Positions 16,980 through 25,079 of a stretch of DNA of 25,079 nucleotides are shown here, piece by piece; position 1 is the first letter of the stretch, and every line of letters starts with the position of its first letter. Both the position numbers and the translations under genes were made by a program. Where the stretch lies: NCBI GenBank assembly GCA_934358495.1, contig CAKRKO010000034.1, forward strand, positions 1 through 25,079. Direction: 5' to 3'. The DNA is from an uncultured Eubacterium sp. Its GTDB lineage: Bacteria; Bacillota; Clostridia; Lachnospirales; Lachnospiraceae. The notes under the pieces are model-generated. The model worked only from the letters and a program-made list of their open reading frames with translations, did not search any database and was not told the DNA's origin.

Positions 16980-19394
16980 ATGAAGAAAAAACAGTTACTT
17001 ACGATGTTGGGAGCAATGACACTGGCATTGATTCTGGGGGCAGCACCATTGACACAGCCCGTTCTGGCAGCAGGAAACACAGGAATGGAAAGTCAGAGCG
17101 CTGTAATGGACGCATTGAGGGACAATGACATTATCGATGTCACAAAATGTGGATCTGTAACGATTCATAAGTATGATCTGACAGCAGCAGAAGCAGCAGG
17201 AGATTTCACTGCAGGAAGCGTGCGTGCAACCGGGGAGATGAATACAGAGATTGAGAAAAAACTGGCGGATTATGCGGTTTCCGGTGTGCAGTTTTCCTGC
17301 CTGCGTGTGGGAAATGTGGAGACACACAGTGTGAATGACGGAACAAAAACAGCGGTGGAATTAGTGTATGAAATTCCGGAAAAACTTGCGGAAATACTTG
17401 AACTGACGAAGGCAGACAGCATTAATATGACATCTGCGGCGGAGGCAGAGCCTTGCCAGAATACAGGAGTCTGGCACTTTACCAGCCAGCAGATTTCAGA
17501 TGCACTGGAGGCAATTTTGAAAGTGGATAATGTATCTGCAAAAAATGCACTGGAAAAATATCTATGCGATTATGGAACAATGGATTCTGTCACGGATCAG
17601 ACTGCGGCAAAGGGAGTAATAAACCTGCCAAAAACAAATGCAAATGGTGTTACATCTGTCGAAGAGCTGGATCTGGGATTGTACCTTTTTGTGGAGACAG
17701 AAGTACCGGAGCAGGTGACAGAAACGGTGAATCCCTGGTTTGTACAGCTACCGTTTACAAATGAGGGAACGAATGGGGGAGATTACTGGCTGTATGATAT
17801 GTCGGTTTACCCGAAAAATCAGACCGGAAATCCAACGCTGGATAAGAGTGTGAGAAATGCGTATAGCAATACAGTATCAGCTAATGGTCAGACAGCATCC
17901 GGAACAGATAAAAACAAAAGTGTCCATGCAGGAGCAGACTATGTGTCACGCAATGATTCAGAGTCGCTGGTGGTCTACCATGGACCAGAGCAGGGCGGGA
18001 ACGAAGGTGATAAGACAAAGGCTGCGTATGTGGCAAATCGCGGTGGTTATACCAGTGATGGCGTGACAGCCGGAAAAGATGGAACTGCGATCAGTACGGA
18101 TTTTTCCTACCGTGATACAACAACTGCTTCTGAAGGTGATCTGCTGGATTACATCCTGGTATCAAAACTGCCACATATCAGTTCACAGGCAACGTATCTG
18201 AGTGAATACACTTTTACAGATACCTTGTCAAAAGGCATTGTGTACGGAAAAGATGTGAAGATTGCTTTTTATGATAATGCGGCAGATGCCAATGCAAATA
18301 ATACAGCGAATGCGGCACTTTTGTGGAATCTGGCTTCCGGTGATTATTCACAGAATTATGTGGATGTGACTATTCAGGATCCAAATACCGGAGCGCATAC
18401 CTCGGACGGATCCACCAGAATGATAGTATCCCTGACAGAGGAAGGACTTCGCGTAATCAATCAGGGTCTGCAGAAGGTGAAAGGGCTGGAACATGGGCTG
18501 TCAGATTATTACATGGTCGTATATTATACGGCAACCGTCAATTCAGATGAGTCTGTTATTTTGGGAGATGATGGAAACCCGAACAATGTAAGTCTGATCT
18601 GGAGCCGGACTTCCGACGGTTTTTACAATATGCTGGAAGATCGCAATTACGTGTATTCCTATGGTTTGAATCTGACGAAGACATTTTCTGACCAGAAAGG
18701 AAGATTTGATCATGTAAAATTCAAATTATATAACAGCACGGATGCATATTATGTAGTGGCAGAGAAGTCGACAGAGAAGGATGGCGTGTACTATGTCACA
18801 GGGAAAACGACAGATCCCCAAAAAGCAACTGCCTTTACTCCGGCAGCAGCAGACGGAAAACTGATCGTAAATGGTACAGAGGCAGATACTTATCAGCTGA
18901 CAGAGATTGAGACAGACGATGGTTACAATCTTCTGAAAAACCAGATTGTAATTGATATTTCTTCGACAGACCGCGATGTTATTGCTTCAGTGGCTGGAGT
19001 GACCGGCATGGATGCGGAGGCTGTAAAAGCAATTGTAGAAAATTATCAGGGTGGAATCTATGACGAAAATAAGAATCTTGTCACGAATCAGATGGATGAA
19101 CTATTTGGTACAGAGGCTGGAGCGCCGGCTGCGGAACAGGCAAATGGACGTACTATCGGAAAGACGGATCTGTATGTCGGAAAAATCAAATCGGCGAGCG
19201 CAACCGTAGATGATATTTCGGCCAATATGACGGATCAGAATGGAGTAGTATTGCTGTCCGTTAATAATACCAAAGGTTTTCTGCTTCCACAGACAGGTGG
19301 AAAAGGAATGTATGTGGTGACAATTCTCGGCGCGATTGCGGTAGCAGGCGGTTATTGCCTGGTTGTACGAAAAAAAGAGATTCATGAAAAATAA
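16980..19394 (+). CDS. Major pilin, SpaA-type isopeptide-forming LPXTG protein
   Basis: 804 residues from ATG 16980, which has AAAGGAA eight bases upstream; the longer frame beginning at 16797 starts inside the promoter and is not credible. A signal peptide is clear (MKKKQ, then a hydrophobic stretch ending PVLAAG). The mature part has the pilin motif W-x5-VYPK with the polymerising lysine at K279, Asp/Asn-rich beta domains, an E-box-like YQLTEIE (638-644, E642) for an internal isopeptide bond, and a sorting signal LPQTG (769-773) with hydrophobic segment and RKKEIHEK tail. A class C sortase should join LPQTG to K279 of the next subunit to build the shaft. It is the first and promoter-proximal gene of the operon, as expected for the most abundant subunit. 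Confidence is high for function, lower for exact domain borders. Confidence 0.92.
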   Translation: MKKKQLLTMLGAMTLALILGAAPLTQPVLAAGNTGMESQSAVMDALRDNDIIDVTKCGSVTIHKYDLTAAEAAGDFTAGSVRATGEMNTEIEKKLADYAVSGVQFSCLRVGNVETHSVNDGTKTAVELVYEIPEKLAEILELTKADSINMTSAAEAEPCQNTGVWHFTSQQISDALEAILKVDNVSAKNALEKYLCDYGTMDSVTDQTAAKGVINLPKTNANGVTSVEELDLGLYLFVETEVPEQVTETVNPWFVQLPFTNEGTNGGDYWLYDMSVYPKNQTGNPTLDKSVRNAYSNTVSANGQTASGTDKNKSVHAGADYVSRNDSESLVVYHGPEQGGNEGDKTKAAYVANRGGYTSDGVTAGKDGTAISTDFSYRDTTTASEGDLLDYILVSKLPHISSQATYLSEYTFTDTLSKGIVYGKDVKIAFYDNAADANANNTANAALLWNLASGDYSQNYVDVTIQDPNTGAHTSDGSTRMIVSLTEEGLRVINQGLQKVKGLEHGLSDYYMVVYYTATVNSDESVILGDDGNPNNVSLIWSRTSDGFYNMLEDRNYVYSYGLNLTKTFSDQKGRFDHVKFKLYNSTDAYYVVAEKSTEKDGVYYVTGKTTDPQKATAFTPAAADGKLIVNGTEADTYQLTEIETDDGYNLLKNQIVIDISSTDRDVIASVAGVTGMDAEAVKAIVENYQGGIYDENKNLVTNQMDELFGTEAGAPAAEQANGRTIGKTDLYVGKIKSASATVDDISANMTDQNGVVLLSVNNTKGFLLPQTGGKGMYVVTILGAIAVAGGYCLVVRKKEIHEK

Positions 19395-20307
19395 GATAAG
19401 AGCATCTGTGGCGATTTTACTTGTCTGTGGAGGTCTTGGCATGGCGTTTTATCCATGGATCAGTAACTGGGCATATGACAGGACGGTACAGTCGGAAGTG
19501 AAAGTGTATGAACGTGAGACCGGGACGGCAGATGCCGGGGAGACAGAGCGGCAATGGAATCTGGCGAGACAATATAATAAGGCACTGACAGATTCAGTGA
19601 TGGCATTGACGGATCCTTTTGTCACAACGGGAAAAAACACAGGAACGTCTTTGAAGGAATTGTATGAAACGGCATTGCGGAGGAATGAGGAAGGGCTGAT
19701 GTGTTTTGTGGAAATCCCCAAAATTCAGGTATATCTTCCAGTGTATCACGGCACTTCTGAACGGGTGTTGAAGTGCGGTGCGGGACATTTGCAAAATTCA
19801 GCCCTGCCAGTGGGAGATTTTGGCTGCAGACCGGTAATCTCAGCACATTCCGGGGTCAGTACATCAAAAATGTTCAGTGATCTTACTGAATTAGAAGAAG
19901 GTGATTTGTTTTACCTTCATGTACTGGAGCAGATTTTTGCTTATCGGGTATGCGAAATCCAAGTGATATGGCCGGATGAGACGGATATGCTGCTGGCACA
20001 GAAAGACCGGGATTTGGTCTCGCTTCTGACATGTACGCCGTATGGTGTGAATACGCAGCGTCTTGTAGTAACCGGGGAACGGGCAAAAGATGATCTGACC
20101 GGTTTCACGGAGAAGTCAGGGAAAGATGCAGTAGCCGAAACCTTGGAATCAGATTGGATGAAAAATTACAGACGGGCATTGACAGCAGGTGTGTCGATTG
20201 TAGCGGTAACGGTGATTAGTCGTATGATGATACAGAAACGAAAACAATCGCGTAGACGTATTTTTGAAGGAAGAGACAGTATTGGAAGCGGTGACAGAAG
20301 TGGGTAA
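19384..20307 (+). CDS. Class C sortase, pilin polymerase
   Basis: About 307 residues from ATG 19384, overlapping the pilin stop by 11 bases, so probably translationally coupled; TTG at 19363 is an in-frame alternative. An N-terminal membrane segment (about 7-25) and a C-terminal one (about 262-282, followed by RKQSRRR) flank the extracytoplasmic catalytic domain, the two-anchor layout of class C enzymes. Catalytic residues are His155 (SAHSG), Cys217 (TCTPYGVNTQRL) and Arg226. The TCTPYG signature is typical of class C. Upstream a D-P-F segment near residue 76 may form the lid loop that shields the active site in this class. It most likely polymerises the upstream pilin. Confidence 0.9.
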   Translation: MKNKIRASVAILLVCGGLGMAFYPWISNWAYDRTVQSEVKVYERETGTADAGETERQWNLARQYNKALTDSVMALTDPFVTTGKNTGTSLKELYETALRRNEEGLMCFVEIPKIQVYLPVYHGTSERVLKCGAGHLQNSALPVGDFGCRPVISAHSGVSTSKMFSDLTELEEGDLFYLHVLEQIFAYRVCEIQVIWPDETDMLLAQKDRDLVSLLTCTPYGVNTQRLVVTGERAKDDLTGFTEKSGKDAVAETLESDWMKNYRRALTAGVSIVAVTVISRMMIQKRKQSRRRIFEGRDSIGSGDRSG

Positions 20308-20983
20308 GAGACGATCTGTTCGGAAAGTGCTCGGTTTTGGCCTGATCTTATGCGGTATCATGGTGATTTTGATCCCAGAACTAGAGGCGGTGAAAGTACA
20401 GCAGAACGGAGCTTCTGAGATTCAAAAAATTCAGGATCATGTGTTGAATGATGAAAAAAGGAATGCATTGTGGTATGAAATCTGCCGGTATAATCGGGAA
20501 CTGTATGAAAATGGACAGACTGAATTTAAGGACGAGGAGACTGTGACACATCCACCGGAAATGTTAGAAAATCTGGAAACTGATTTGTTTGGATGCATTG
20601 CAATACCGGTGATGAACTGTCAATTACCGCTGTATCTTGGGGCTTCGCCAGAAAACATGGAGCGTGGAGCAGCGGTGCTTGGCGGGACATCTGTTCCGAT
20701 AGGCGGAAATAATACAAACAGCGTAATCGCCGGCCACCGGGGATGGAAGAGAAACAAATTTTTCAAGGAAATCGAAAAACTGCGTGCAGGAGATGTGGTA
20801 TATGTGACAAATCTATGGGAGACGCTCACCTATCACGTGGAAAATGTAGAAGTGATAGAACCGGACGACAGTGAAAAGGTGAAGATTCAGGAGGGGAAAG
20901 ATATGATTACTCTAATCACCTGCCATCCCTATCGCTCCGGTGGCAAATATCGGTATGTAGTTTACTGTGTGCGGGATGTCTGA
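20282..20983 (+). CDS. Second sortase with TCHPY active site
   Basis: About 233 residues. I prefer TTG at 20282 because AAGGAAGAG (20267-20275) stands six bases upstream; TTG 20264 and GTG 20291 are possible. It overlaps the previous sortase by 26 bases. One N-terminal membrane segment (about 15-33), then the catalytic domain with His152 (AGHRGW), Cys214 (LITCHPY) and Arg224 (GKYRYVV). It lacks the C-terminal membrane anchor and TCTPYG signature of its neighbour, so it is a different sortase type. It may attach the finished pilus to the cell wall, or add the MPMTG-ending thioester protein to the shaft. Which of these is not decided by sequence. Confidence 0.86.
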   Translation: MEAVTEVGKRRSVRKVLGFGLILCGIMVILIPELEAVKVQQNGASEIQKIQDHVLNDEKRNALWYEICRYNRELYENGQTEFKDEETVTHPPEMLENLETDLFGCIAIPVMNCQLPLYLGASPENMERGAAVLGGTSVPIGGNNTNSVIAGHRGWKRNKFFKEIEKLRAGDVVYVTNLWETLTYHVENVEVIEPDDSEKVKIQEGKDMITLITCHPYRSGGKYRYVVYCVRDV

Positions 20984-21000
20984 GGAATCAGACAGTTTTT
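20978..21000 (+). terminator. Short GGAA-loop hairpin, possible attenuator inside pilus operon
   Basis: GTCTGA-GGAA-TCAGAC (20978-20993), a 6-bp stem capped by a GNRA-type tetraloop, followed by AG and five T residues. It overlaps the sortase stop codon. It is too short to be a strong terminator but could let only part of transcription reach the two distal genes. Confidence 0.45.
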
Positions 21001-21074
21001 AGTAAAAGTAAAAATAAGATAAGTAGAAAAGGTGTTTTACCTAAAAAGTTTAGAAAAGGTATGAGGTGGAAAAA

Positions 21075-21944
21075 TTGAAACGAATGCCAAAAGGTACAAA
21101 TCGTACAAAAAAAGCATGTTTGTGGCTGGTCGCCTGCGGAATATTAAGTCTGCAGATTCTACTTCCGTGGCAGGCACATGCAGCAGAGGCTGGGGTCACG
21201 TGGAAGAAAGTGACCCAGGGAATCAATGAGCAGAATCAATATGTATACGATGGAAATAAAACCGATGGAACAATGTCCTCCCGTGTGCTGGAGAAGACAT
21301 CCGCGGGCATATGGGGCTACATTGACAGGGGAATAGTGAAAAATACAGATTCTATTCTGACACCAAATGGAGGTGGCTGGTGGCATGTGGTAAATGGCTG
21401 GGTAGACACTTCCAGTGGTGTATACAGTACAACGGACGGTGCATTTGAATTTGTAGATGGAAAACTGGACTTCATGGCAAATCAGACCGTTGCCAGTTAT
21501 CGAAGTCAGCGCCGTTATCTGCTGGATGGAAAAGTTGACGGGGCATATACAGGACTTGGTACAGATGAAAATGGAATATACTGGATCGCACAGGGGACTG
21601 TGGATGAGTCTTACACAAATGTGGTCAAAGATACAATCGGGCTGACAAATTCTGCCGGATGGCTTTGTATCAAAAAGGGTGTTTTTGATGCGGATGCGGA
21701 TACGATTGCGAAAAATGAAAATGGCTGGTGGAAAATACGAAATGGGCTGGTTGATTTTTCTTATAACGGTCTTGCAAAAAACGAAAATGGCTGGTTTTAT
21801 GTGCAGGGTGGAAAAGTAAATTTCAGCTATAACGGTGTGGCACAGAATGAAAATGGAATCTGGTATGTTGCCAATGGAAAAGTAGATCTTGGCTATAACG
21901 GACATGCGTACGGTTATTATTTTACCGGCGGAAAAGTGCAGTAA
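21075..21944 (+). CDS. Secreted aromatic-repeat protein of pilus operon
   Basis: About 289 residues. I prefer TTG 21075 because AGGTGG stands five bases upstream; GTG 21066 and ATG 21084 are in frame. A signal peptide is clear (basic start, hydrophobic CLWLVACGILSLQILLP, then AHAAEA). The mature part is made almost entirely of repeats of about 22 residues with the pattern NENGWW-x3-GxVDFSYNG; the last three (21705-21902) are nearly regular, earlier ones more diverged. Such W/Y/G repeats recall wall- or glycan-binding repeat proteins, but they do not match a choline-binding repeat that I can name. No LPXTG motif or C-terminal hydrophobic segment is present, so it is not sortase-anchored. It lies between a sortase and the thioester adhesin and may help anchor, cap or mask the pilus. 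Function is unknown. Confidence 0.75.
   Translation: MKRMPKGTNRTKKACLWLVACGILSLQILLPWQAHAAEAGVTWKKVTQGINEQNQYVYDGNKTDGTMSSRVLEKTSAGIWGYIDRGIVKNTDSILTPNGGGWWHVVNGWVDTSSGVYSTTDGAFEFVDGKLDFMANQTVASYRSQRRYLLDGKVDGAYTGLGTDENGIYWIAQGTVDESYTNVVKDTIGLTNSAGWLCIKKGVFDADADTIAKNENGWWKIRNGLVDFSYNGLAKNENGWFYVQGGKVNFSYNGVAQNENGIWYVANGKVDLGYNGHAYGYYFTGGKVQ
21705..21902 (+). repeat. Three tandem 66-base coding repeats
   Basis: Units at 21705-21770, 21771-21836 and 21837-21902, each 66 bases (22 codons), each with a NENG core and ending in YNG encoded TATAACGGT or TATAACGGA. More diverged units continue upstream within the gene. In-frame repeats of fixed length can change copy number between strains. Confidence 0.75.
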
Positions 21945-21957
21945 GGGAGGACTGGAA

Positions 21958-24864
21958 ATGAGAAAACGAATGAAACGGATTTTCTGTGTGCTTGTGTCCG
22001 GTATGTTGCTTTGCGGATCTGCTTTGCCGATAGGGGCTGGTTCTGTTATGACATATGCGGCAGAAGTTAATGAATGGCAGATGGAAAATCAGAATGAAAC
22101 TGAGACGAAAGAGCAGAGTGAGAATCTGAAACTGCCGGAAAGTCAAAATCAGAATCCGGAAGAAACTGGGAAACAGGCGCAAAACGACGGGCAGGAGCAG
22201 GTAGAAAGTCAGGATCAGTCAGAGCTGAAATGGAATATAGCAACATTTGCAGCAAAAAATACGACGCTGACAAAGAGTACGAAACAGATGTTTGCAGGAT
22301 ATTATCCAAGCGGAGCTTATGATTGTAAAGAATCGATTTTGTATCTGAATAACAACTGGTGCTGGTGCATGGAACCGTCGCAGGTTATCGGAAATGTGGG
22401 AAGTGGTGTAAACTACGCACTGGCAAATAACGGAGATGCTCTGCAGTGGATAAAAAAACGTTTTGGCTGGAACTGGGCAAAGAGCAATAATCTGAGCAAA
22501 GCAGTTTATTTTGCGAGAAGTTATTTTCCGGGGGATGCTAACTGTACGTACGCATTGATTCAAAATCTGATCTGGTCAGAGATCACGAGCAGTGAAAGTC
22601 CGTCAGAGGCGGGCCGGTATTTATTGACAAATGGAGCGGAAAAATCCGCACATGTCTGCACACATCTGGATACGAAGGAAAAAGTGCAGGCGGCAATTCG
22701 CAGTGTATGGGCGAAAGTAAGCGAGTATCATAAGATGCCGTCTTATAACGGACAGATCATACATGTTTCTGCTGGACAGTCCTGCTGGGTACCGGATACG
22801 GGCAGTGCGACGAAAGACCTGACTTTTACCAGTCCCAGCGGAGTACAGGTGACAAAGCAAAATAATGATGGAATCTGGATTCGTACAGATGCATCGGCAG
22901 CAGGAAAATCGTTTACGATCAATTTTACAAAAAATACAGTGCCATCAGGAAACGAAGGGGTACTTGTATATGAAGCGACGGATAAGCGTCGGCAGGCAGT
23001 GGCACTGTGGAATTCAGCAATTACACCGGATTACGGTTCTGTTCGGGTGATTGTTGACAGAAATGAATATCTGAATGCAAAATACAAAGCCCGTGAGGCT
23101 GTTTCACCGGCATTTGATCTGCATATTGAGAAGACGGATTCTGATACAGGCGAGCCGCTTGCAAATGCTGTGTTTGATGTTTATATGGATGGAGTGAAAG
23201 CAGCATCTGTCACAACTGACAATGATGGAAAAGCGGCATATCACTGGAGGGGAGACGTGCTGTATACTTCTTATTATGAAGATACACAGCCGGTTCTGCT
23301 TTCTAGTGAGTGGAATCAGGCATACAATACCGCCAGAAATAATGTAAAAGAACAAGTGAATCAGGCACTTGCAGATTTAAAAGAACAGACAACGCATACA
23401 TGGAAAGTTGTGGAGTGTCAGGCGCCGGAAGGGTATGAATTAAATGAGACAGTATGGGAAGAAACTTTTGACCTAAATACAGAGGCTGTAGAGGTTGATT
23501 ATACGAACCGCCCGAAAAAAGGCTTTCTGAATATGAAAAAAATTTCTGCAAATCCGGGAATCACGGATAAAAATGCATGTTACAGTCTAAATGGTGCGGT
23601 ATATGGAATATACGGGAGCGTGGAGGATGCAAAAGCAGACCGTAACAGACAGGAAACTCTGACGACAGATGCAGATGGAAATTCCAATGAAGTCGGACTG
23701 TATGCGGGTATCTATTATGTAAAAGAAGTAACCGCTCCGGCGGGGTATGAACTCTGCAACGAAAAAGAAGACAGTCAGGCAGAAGCTGGTATCCATACGG
23801 TTGAGATAAGATCAAATGAGACAACGACGTTTACCTGCAAAGAAAAACCGGGGGATAATCCGTTCGCATTGCTGCTTCAGAAACTTGATCAGAGAACCGG
23901 ATCCGTAACGGTATCCGGAACAGCTTCGGTCCGCGGTGCGATCTTTGAACTGAACTATTATGCAAATACAGATGGAACGATTGATTCTGCCGTCAGAAAA
24001 TGGTATTTTAAAACAAATGAAAACGGCACTTTCAATTGTAATGAAGAACAGCAGGTTGTAGCAGAGTACCAGACAAATGACGGACAGGTTTTTCAATCCG
24101 ATGCGTTTTATAAGGATACGGAGGGCAGAATTGTGTATCCGGTGGGAACCTATCAGATACGGGAAGTGAGCGCACCGTTATATTTTCAGAAATCGGGTCA
24201 TATGCATTTTATGACAAATAAAGCGCGAAATGCGGAGGTCACAGAAGGACTTATAGCTGTAATCCGTCAGGAAGTAAACGGCGGAAAGACACAGGTTTAT
24301 GATGGCAGCCAGGTCACAGATGGAAAAATCGAAGCAGCTAATCTGAAGGCGGAAGCATATGATGAGCCACAGTATGGAAGCGTTACTATATATAAAGAAG
24401 AAACAGATGGCAGCAGAACACATCTGTCTGGGGTAAGGTTTAAAATGACAGGTCAGACAGATGGAACAGAGTATGAGGCGCAGACGGATGCGGAAGGCAG
24501 GATCGTCTGGAAGCAACTTGTTTCTCAAAAGTATGTGATCACGGAGGTACAGACGGTAGACGGAAGAAGTCTGCTGAAGGAGCCAATCGAAGTGACACTT
24601 CCGATGGAAATGACCTGGGAGGAGATTCGGAAAAATGGTGCGGATCCGACACAGGCCGTGTTTGACGAGGTATCCGGAAAATATTGTTTCTACAATATAA
24701 GTCTGACAGTTGGAAACAGTGTGACTTTTGATATGCCGATGACCGGTGAAAATCCGGCCAGAAGTTATTGGGTACTGATCTGTGGTCTGGCTGTGGCTGC
24801 AGCAGGTATTTTTATCCTGCTGAAAAGAAGCAGCCGGAAGTATCACAAAAATGAAAAAATATAA
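21958..24864 (+). CDS. Thioester-domain adhesin with Cna-B-like repeats and MPMTG sorting signal
   Basis: 968 residues from ATG 21958, with AGGGAGG seven bases upstream; the frame is open earlier but overlaps the previous gene. Signal peptide (MRKRMKR, hydrophobic, ending TYAAE). Residues 40-90 are a Q/E/N-rich linker. A thioester domain follows at about 105-250: WCWCMEPS (C135, C137) and ALIQNLIW (Q202) match the Cys and Gln that form the internal thioester in Gram-positive TQXA/TED adhesins; C137 is the likelier partner. Then four or so Cna-B/SpaA-like domains (starting near LHIEKTDSDTG, MKKISANPG, LLQKLDQRTG and VTIYKEETDG) with E-box-like KEVTAPAGYE. The end is MPMTG (926-930), a hydrophobic segment and KRSSRK. 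It resembles pilus-tip adhesins such as S. pyogenes Cpa by domain order. It is the last gene of the operon. Confidence 0.88.
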   Translation: MRKRMKRIFCVLVSGMLLCGSALPIGAGSVMTYAAEVNEWQMENQNETETKEQSENLKLPESQNQNPEETGKQAQNDGQEQVESQDQSELKWNIATFAAKNTTLTKSTKQMFAGYYPSGAYDCKESILYLNNNWCWCMEPSQVIGNVGSGVNYALANNGDALQWIKKRFGWNWAKSNNLSKAVYFARSYFPGDANCTYALIQNLIWSEITSSESPSEAGRYLLTNGAEKSAHVCTHLDTKEKVQAAIRSVWAKVSEYHKMPSYNGQIIHVSAGQSCWVPDTGSATKDLTFTSPSGVQVTKQNNDGIWIRTDASAAGKSFTINFTKNTVPSGNEGVLVYEATDKRRQAVALWNSAITPDYGSVRVIVDRNEYLNAKYKAREAVSPAFDLHIEKTDSDTGEPLANAVFDVYMDGVKAASVTTDNDGKAAYHWRGDVLYTSYYEDTQPVLLSSEWNQAYNTARNNVKEQVNQALADLKEQTTHTWKVVECQAPEGYELNETVWEETFDLNTEAVEVDYTNRPKKGFLNMKKISANPGITDKNACYSLNGAVYGIYGSVEDAKADRNRQETLTTDADGNSNEVGLYAGIYYVKEVTAPAGYELCNEKEDSQAEAGIHTVEIRSNETTTFTCKEKPGDNPFALLLQKLDQRTGSVTVSGTASVRGAIFELNYYANTDGTIDSAVRKWYFKTNENGTFNCNEEQQVVAEYQTNDGQVFQSDAFYKDTEGRIVYPVGTYQIREVSAPLYFQKSGHMHFMTNKARNAEVTEGLIAVIRQEVNGGKTQVYDGSQVTDGKIEAANLKAEAYDEPQYGSVTIYKEETDGSRTHLSGVRFKMTGQTDGTEYEAQTDAEGRIVWKQLVSQKYVITEVQTVDGRSLLKEPIEVTLPMEMTWEEIRKNGADPTQAVFDEVSGKYCFYNISLTVGNSVTFDMPMTGENPARSYWVLICGLAVAAAGIFILLKRSSRKYHKNEKI

Positions 24865-24888
24865 ACAATAAAAAAACAGAAAAAGAGG

Positions 24889-24918
24889 TTGACGAAGACT
24901 TGCTTCCTATGCTATAGT
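24889..24918 (+). promoter_or_regulatory. Sigma-A promoter of rpmG
   Basis: TTGACG (24889-24894), an 18-base spacer and TATAGT (24913-24918). The predicted start near 24925 gives a leader of about 97 bases. The -10 lies inside the loop of the hairpin at 24897-24940. Confidence 0.7.
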
Positions 24919-24948
24919 ATATGGGCGATGGAAGTAGGTCTTTTTTTT
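24897..24948 (+). terminator. Terminator of pilus operon overlapping rpmG promoter
   Basis: An 11-bp stem (24897-24907 with 24930-24940; GACTTGCTTCC/GGAAGTAGGTC, two G-U pairs), a 22-base loop and eight T residues (24941-24948). It is 32 bases past the adhesin stop and is the only terminator-like site there. Confidence 0.55.
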
Positions 24949-25021
24949 ATGCCTAAAATTGAATGTACATGATTTTTCATGGACAAACAGTTGCAAAGAA
25001 AATTAATGGAGGTGGAAAGTT

Positions 25022-25079
25022 GTGCGCGTAAAGATTACATTGGCATGCACAGAGTGCAAACAGCGTAATTACAACCTGA
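25022..25079 (+). CDS. rpmG: 50S ribosomal protein L33, 5' end only
   Basis: GTG at 25022 opens a frame reading VRVKITLACTECKQRNYNL to the window edge, the conserved N-terminus of L33 with the first CxxC of its zinc-binding form. GGAGGT at 25008-25013 is nine bases upstream. In Firmicutes this gene often precedes secE and nusG, so the chromosomal housekeeping region probably resumes here. Truncated by the window, not by mutation. Confidence 0.92.
   Translation, partial: MRVKITLACTECKQRNYNL

Noticed and set aside
21159..21905. 248-codon minus-strand frame opposite the repeat protein
   Set aside because: Mirror of the repetitive plus-strand gene, which has a signal peptide and ribosome binding site; the minus frame has neither.
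24178..24846. 222-codon minus-strand frame opposite the thioester adhesin
   Set aside because: Shadow of a gene with full domain and sorting-signal evidence; no start signal seen.

Overview
The window looks like chromosomal DNA of a low-to-moderate GC Gram-positive anaerobe, most likely a gut Lachnospiraceae (Clostridia). This rests on AGGAGG-type ribosome binding sites, sigma-A promoters with 17-base spacers, oxygen-sensitive Fe-S/flavin reductases, a ferrous-iron FeoB transporter, LPXTG-type sorting signals and the start of rpmG (L33) at the right edge. No rRNA, tRNA, CRISPR array, insertion sequence or phage gene was recognised. The genus call is inference.

Layout, left to right. (1) 121-3214: a flavodoxin-type reductase with a C-terminal Cys4 zinc-ribbon-like tail, then a 672-residue old-yellow-enzyme/2,4-dienoyl-CoA-reductase-type Fe-S flavoprotein. 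Together they look like an electron-supply plus ene-reductase pair of unknown substrate. (2) 3215-4173: a structured intergenic region (nested inverted repeat, then mutually exclusive hairpins) and a small membrane protein. (3) 4293-6638: a fused FeoA-FeoB iron(II) transporter, followed by a strong terminator. (4) 7079-11421: sbcD-sbcC, a DNA-end processing nuclease pair with overlapping ATGA codons. (5) 11500-15064: a second flavodoxin reductase, an HscC-type Hsp70 and a membrane-anchored J-domain protein, probably one operon. (6) 15142-15378: a promoter-to-terminator unit with no real ORF but three evenly spaced ribosome-binding-site-like repeats, a candidate small RNA. (7) 15433-16590, minus strand: a FliB-like lysine N-methylase, transcribed divergently from the next operon.

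(8) 16797-24948: the most distinctive region, a sortase-assembled pilus operon under a near-consensus promoter. Its order is major pilin (YPK pilin motif, LPQTG), class C sortase, a second sortase of different active-site type, a secreted protein built of 22-residue aromatic repeats with no anchor, and a 968-residue thioester adhesin (Cys-Gln, Cna-B/SpaA-like domains, MPMTG anchor). The sortases should polymerise the pilin and attach the thioester protein, probably as a tip adhesin able to bond covalently to host or other surfaces. The repeat protein's role is unknown. A short hairpin within the operon could lower expression of the two distal genes. The operon's terminator appears to share DNA with the promoter of the next gene. 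(9) 25022-25079: 5' end of rpmG, cut by the window edge.
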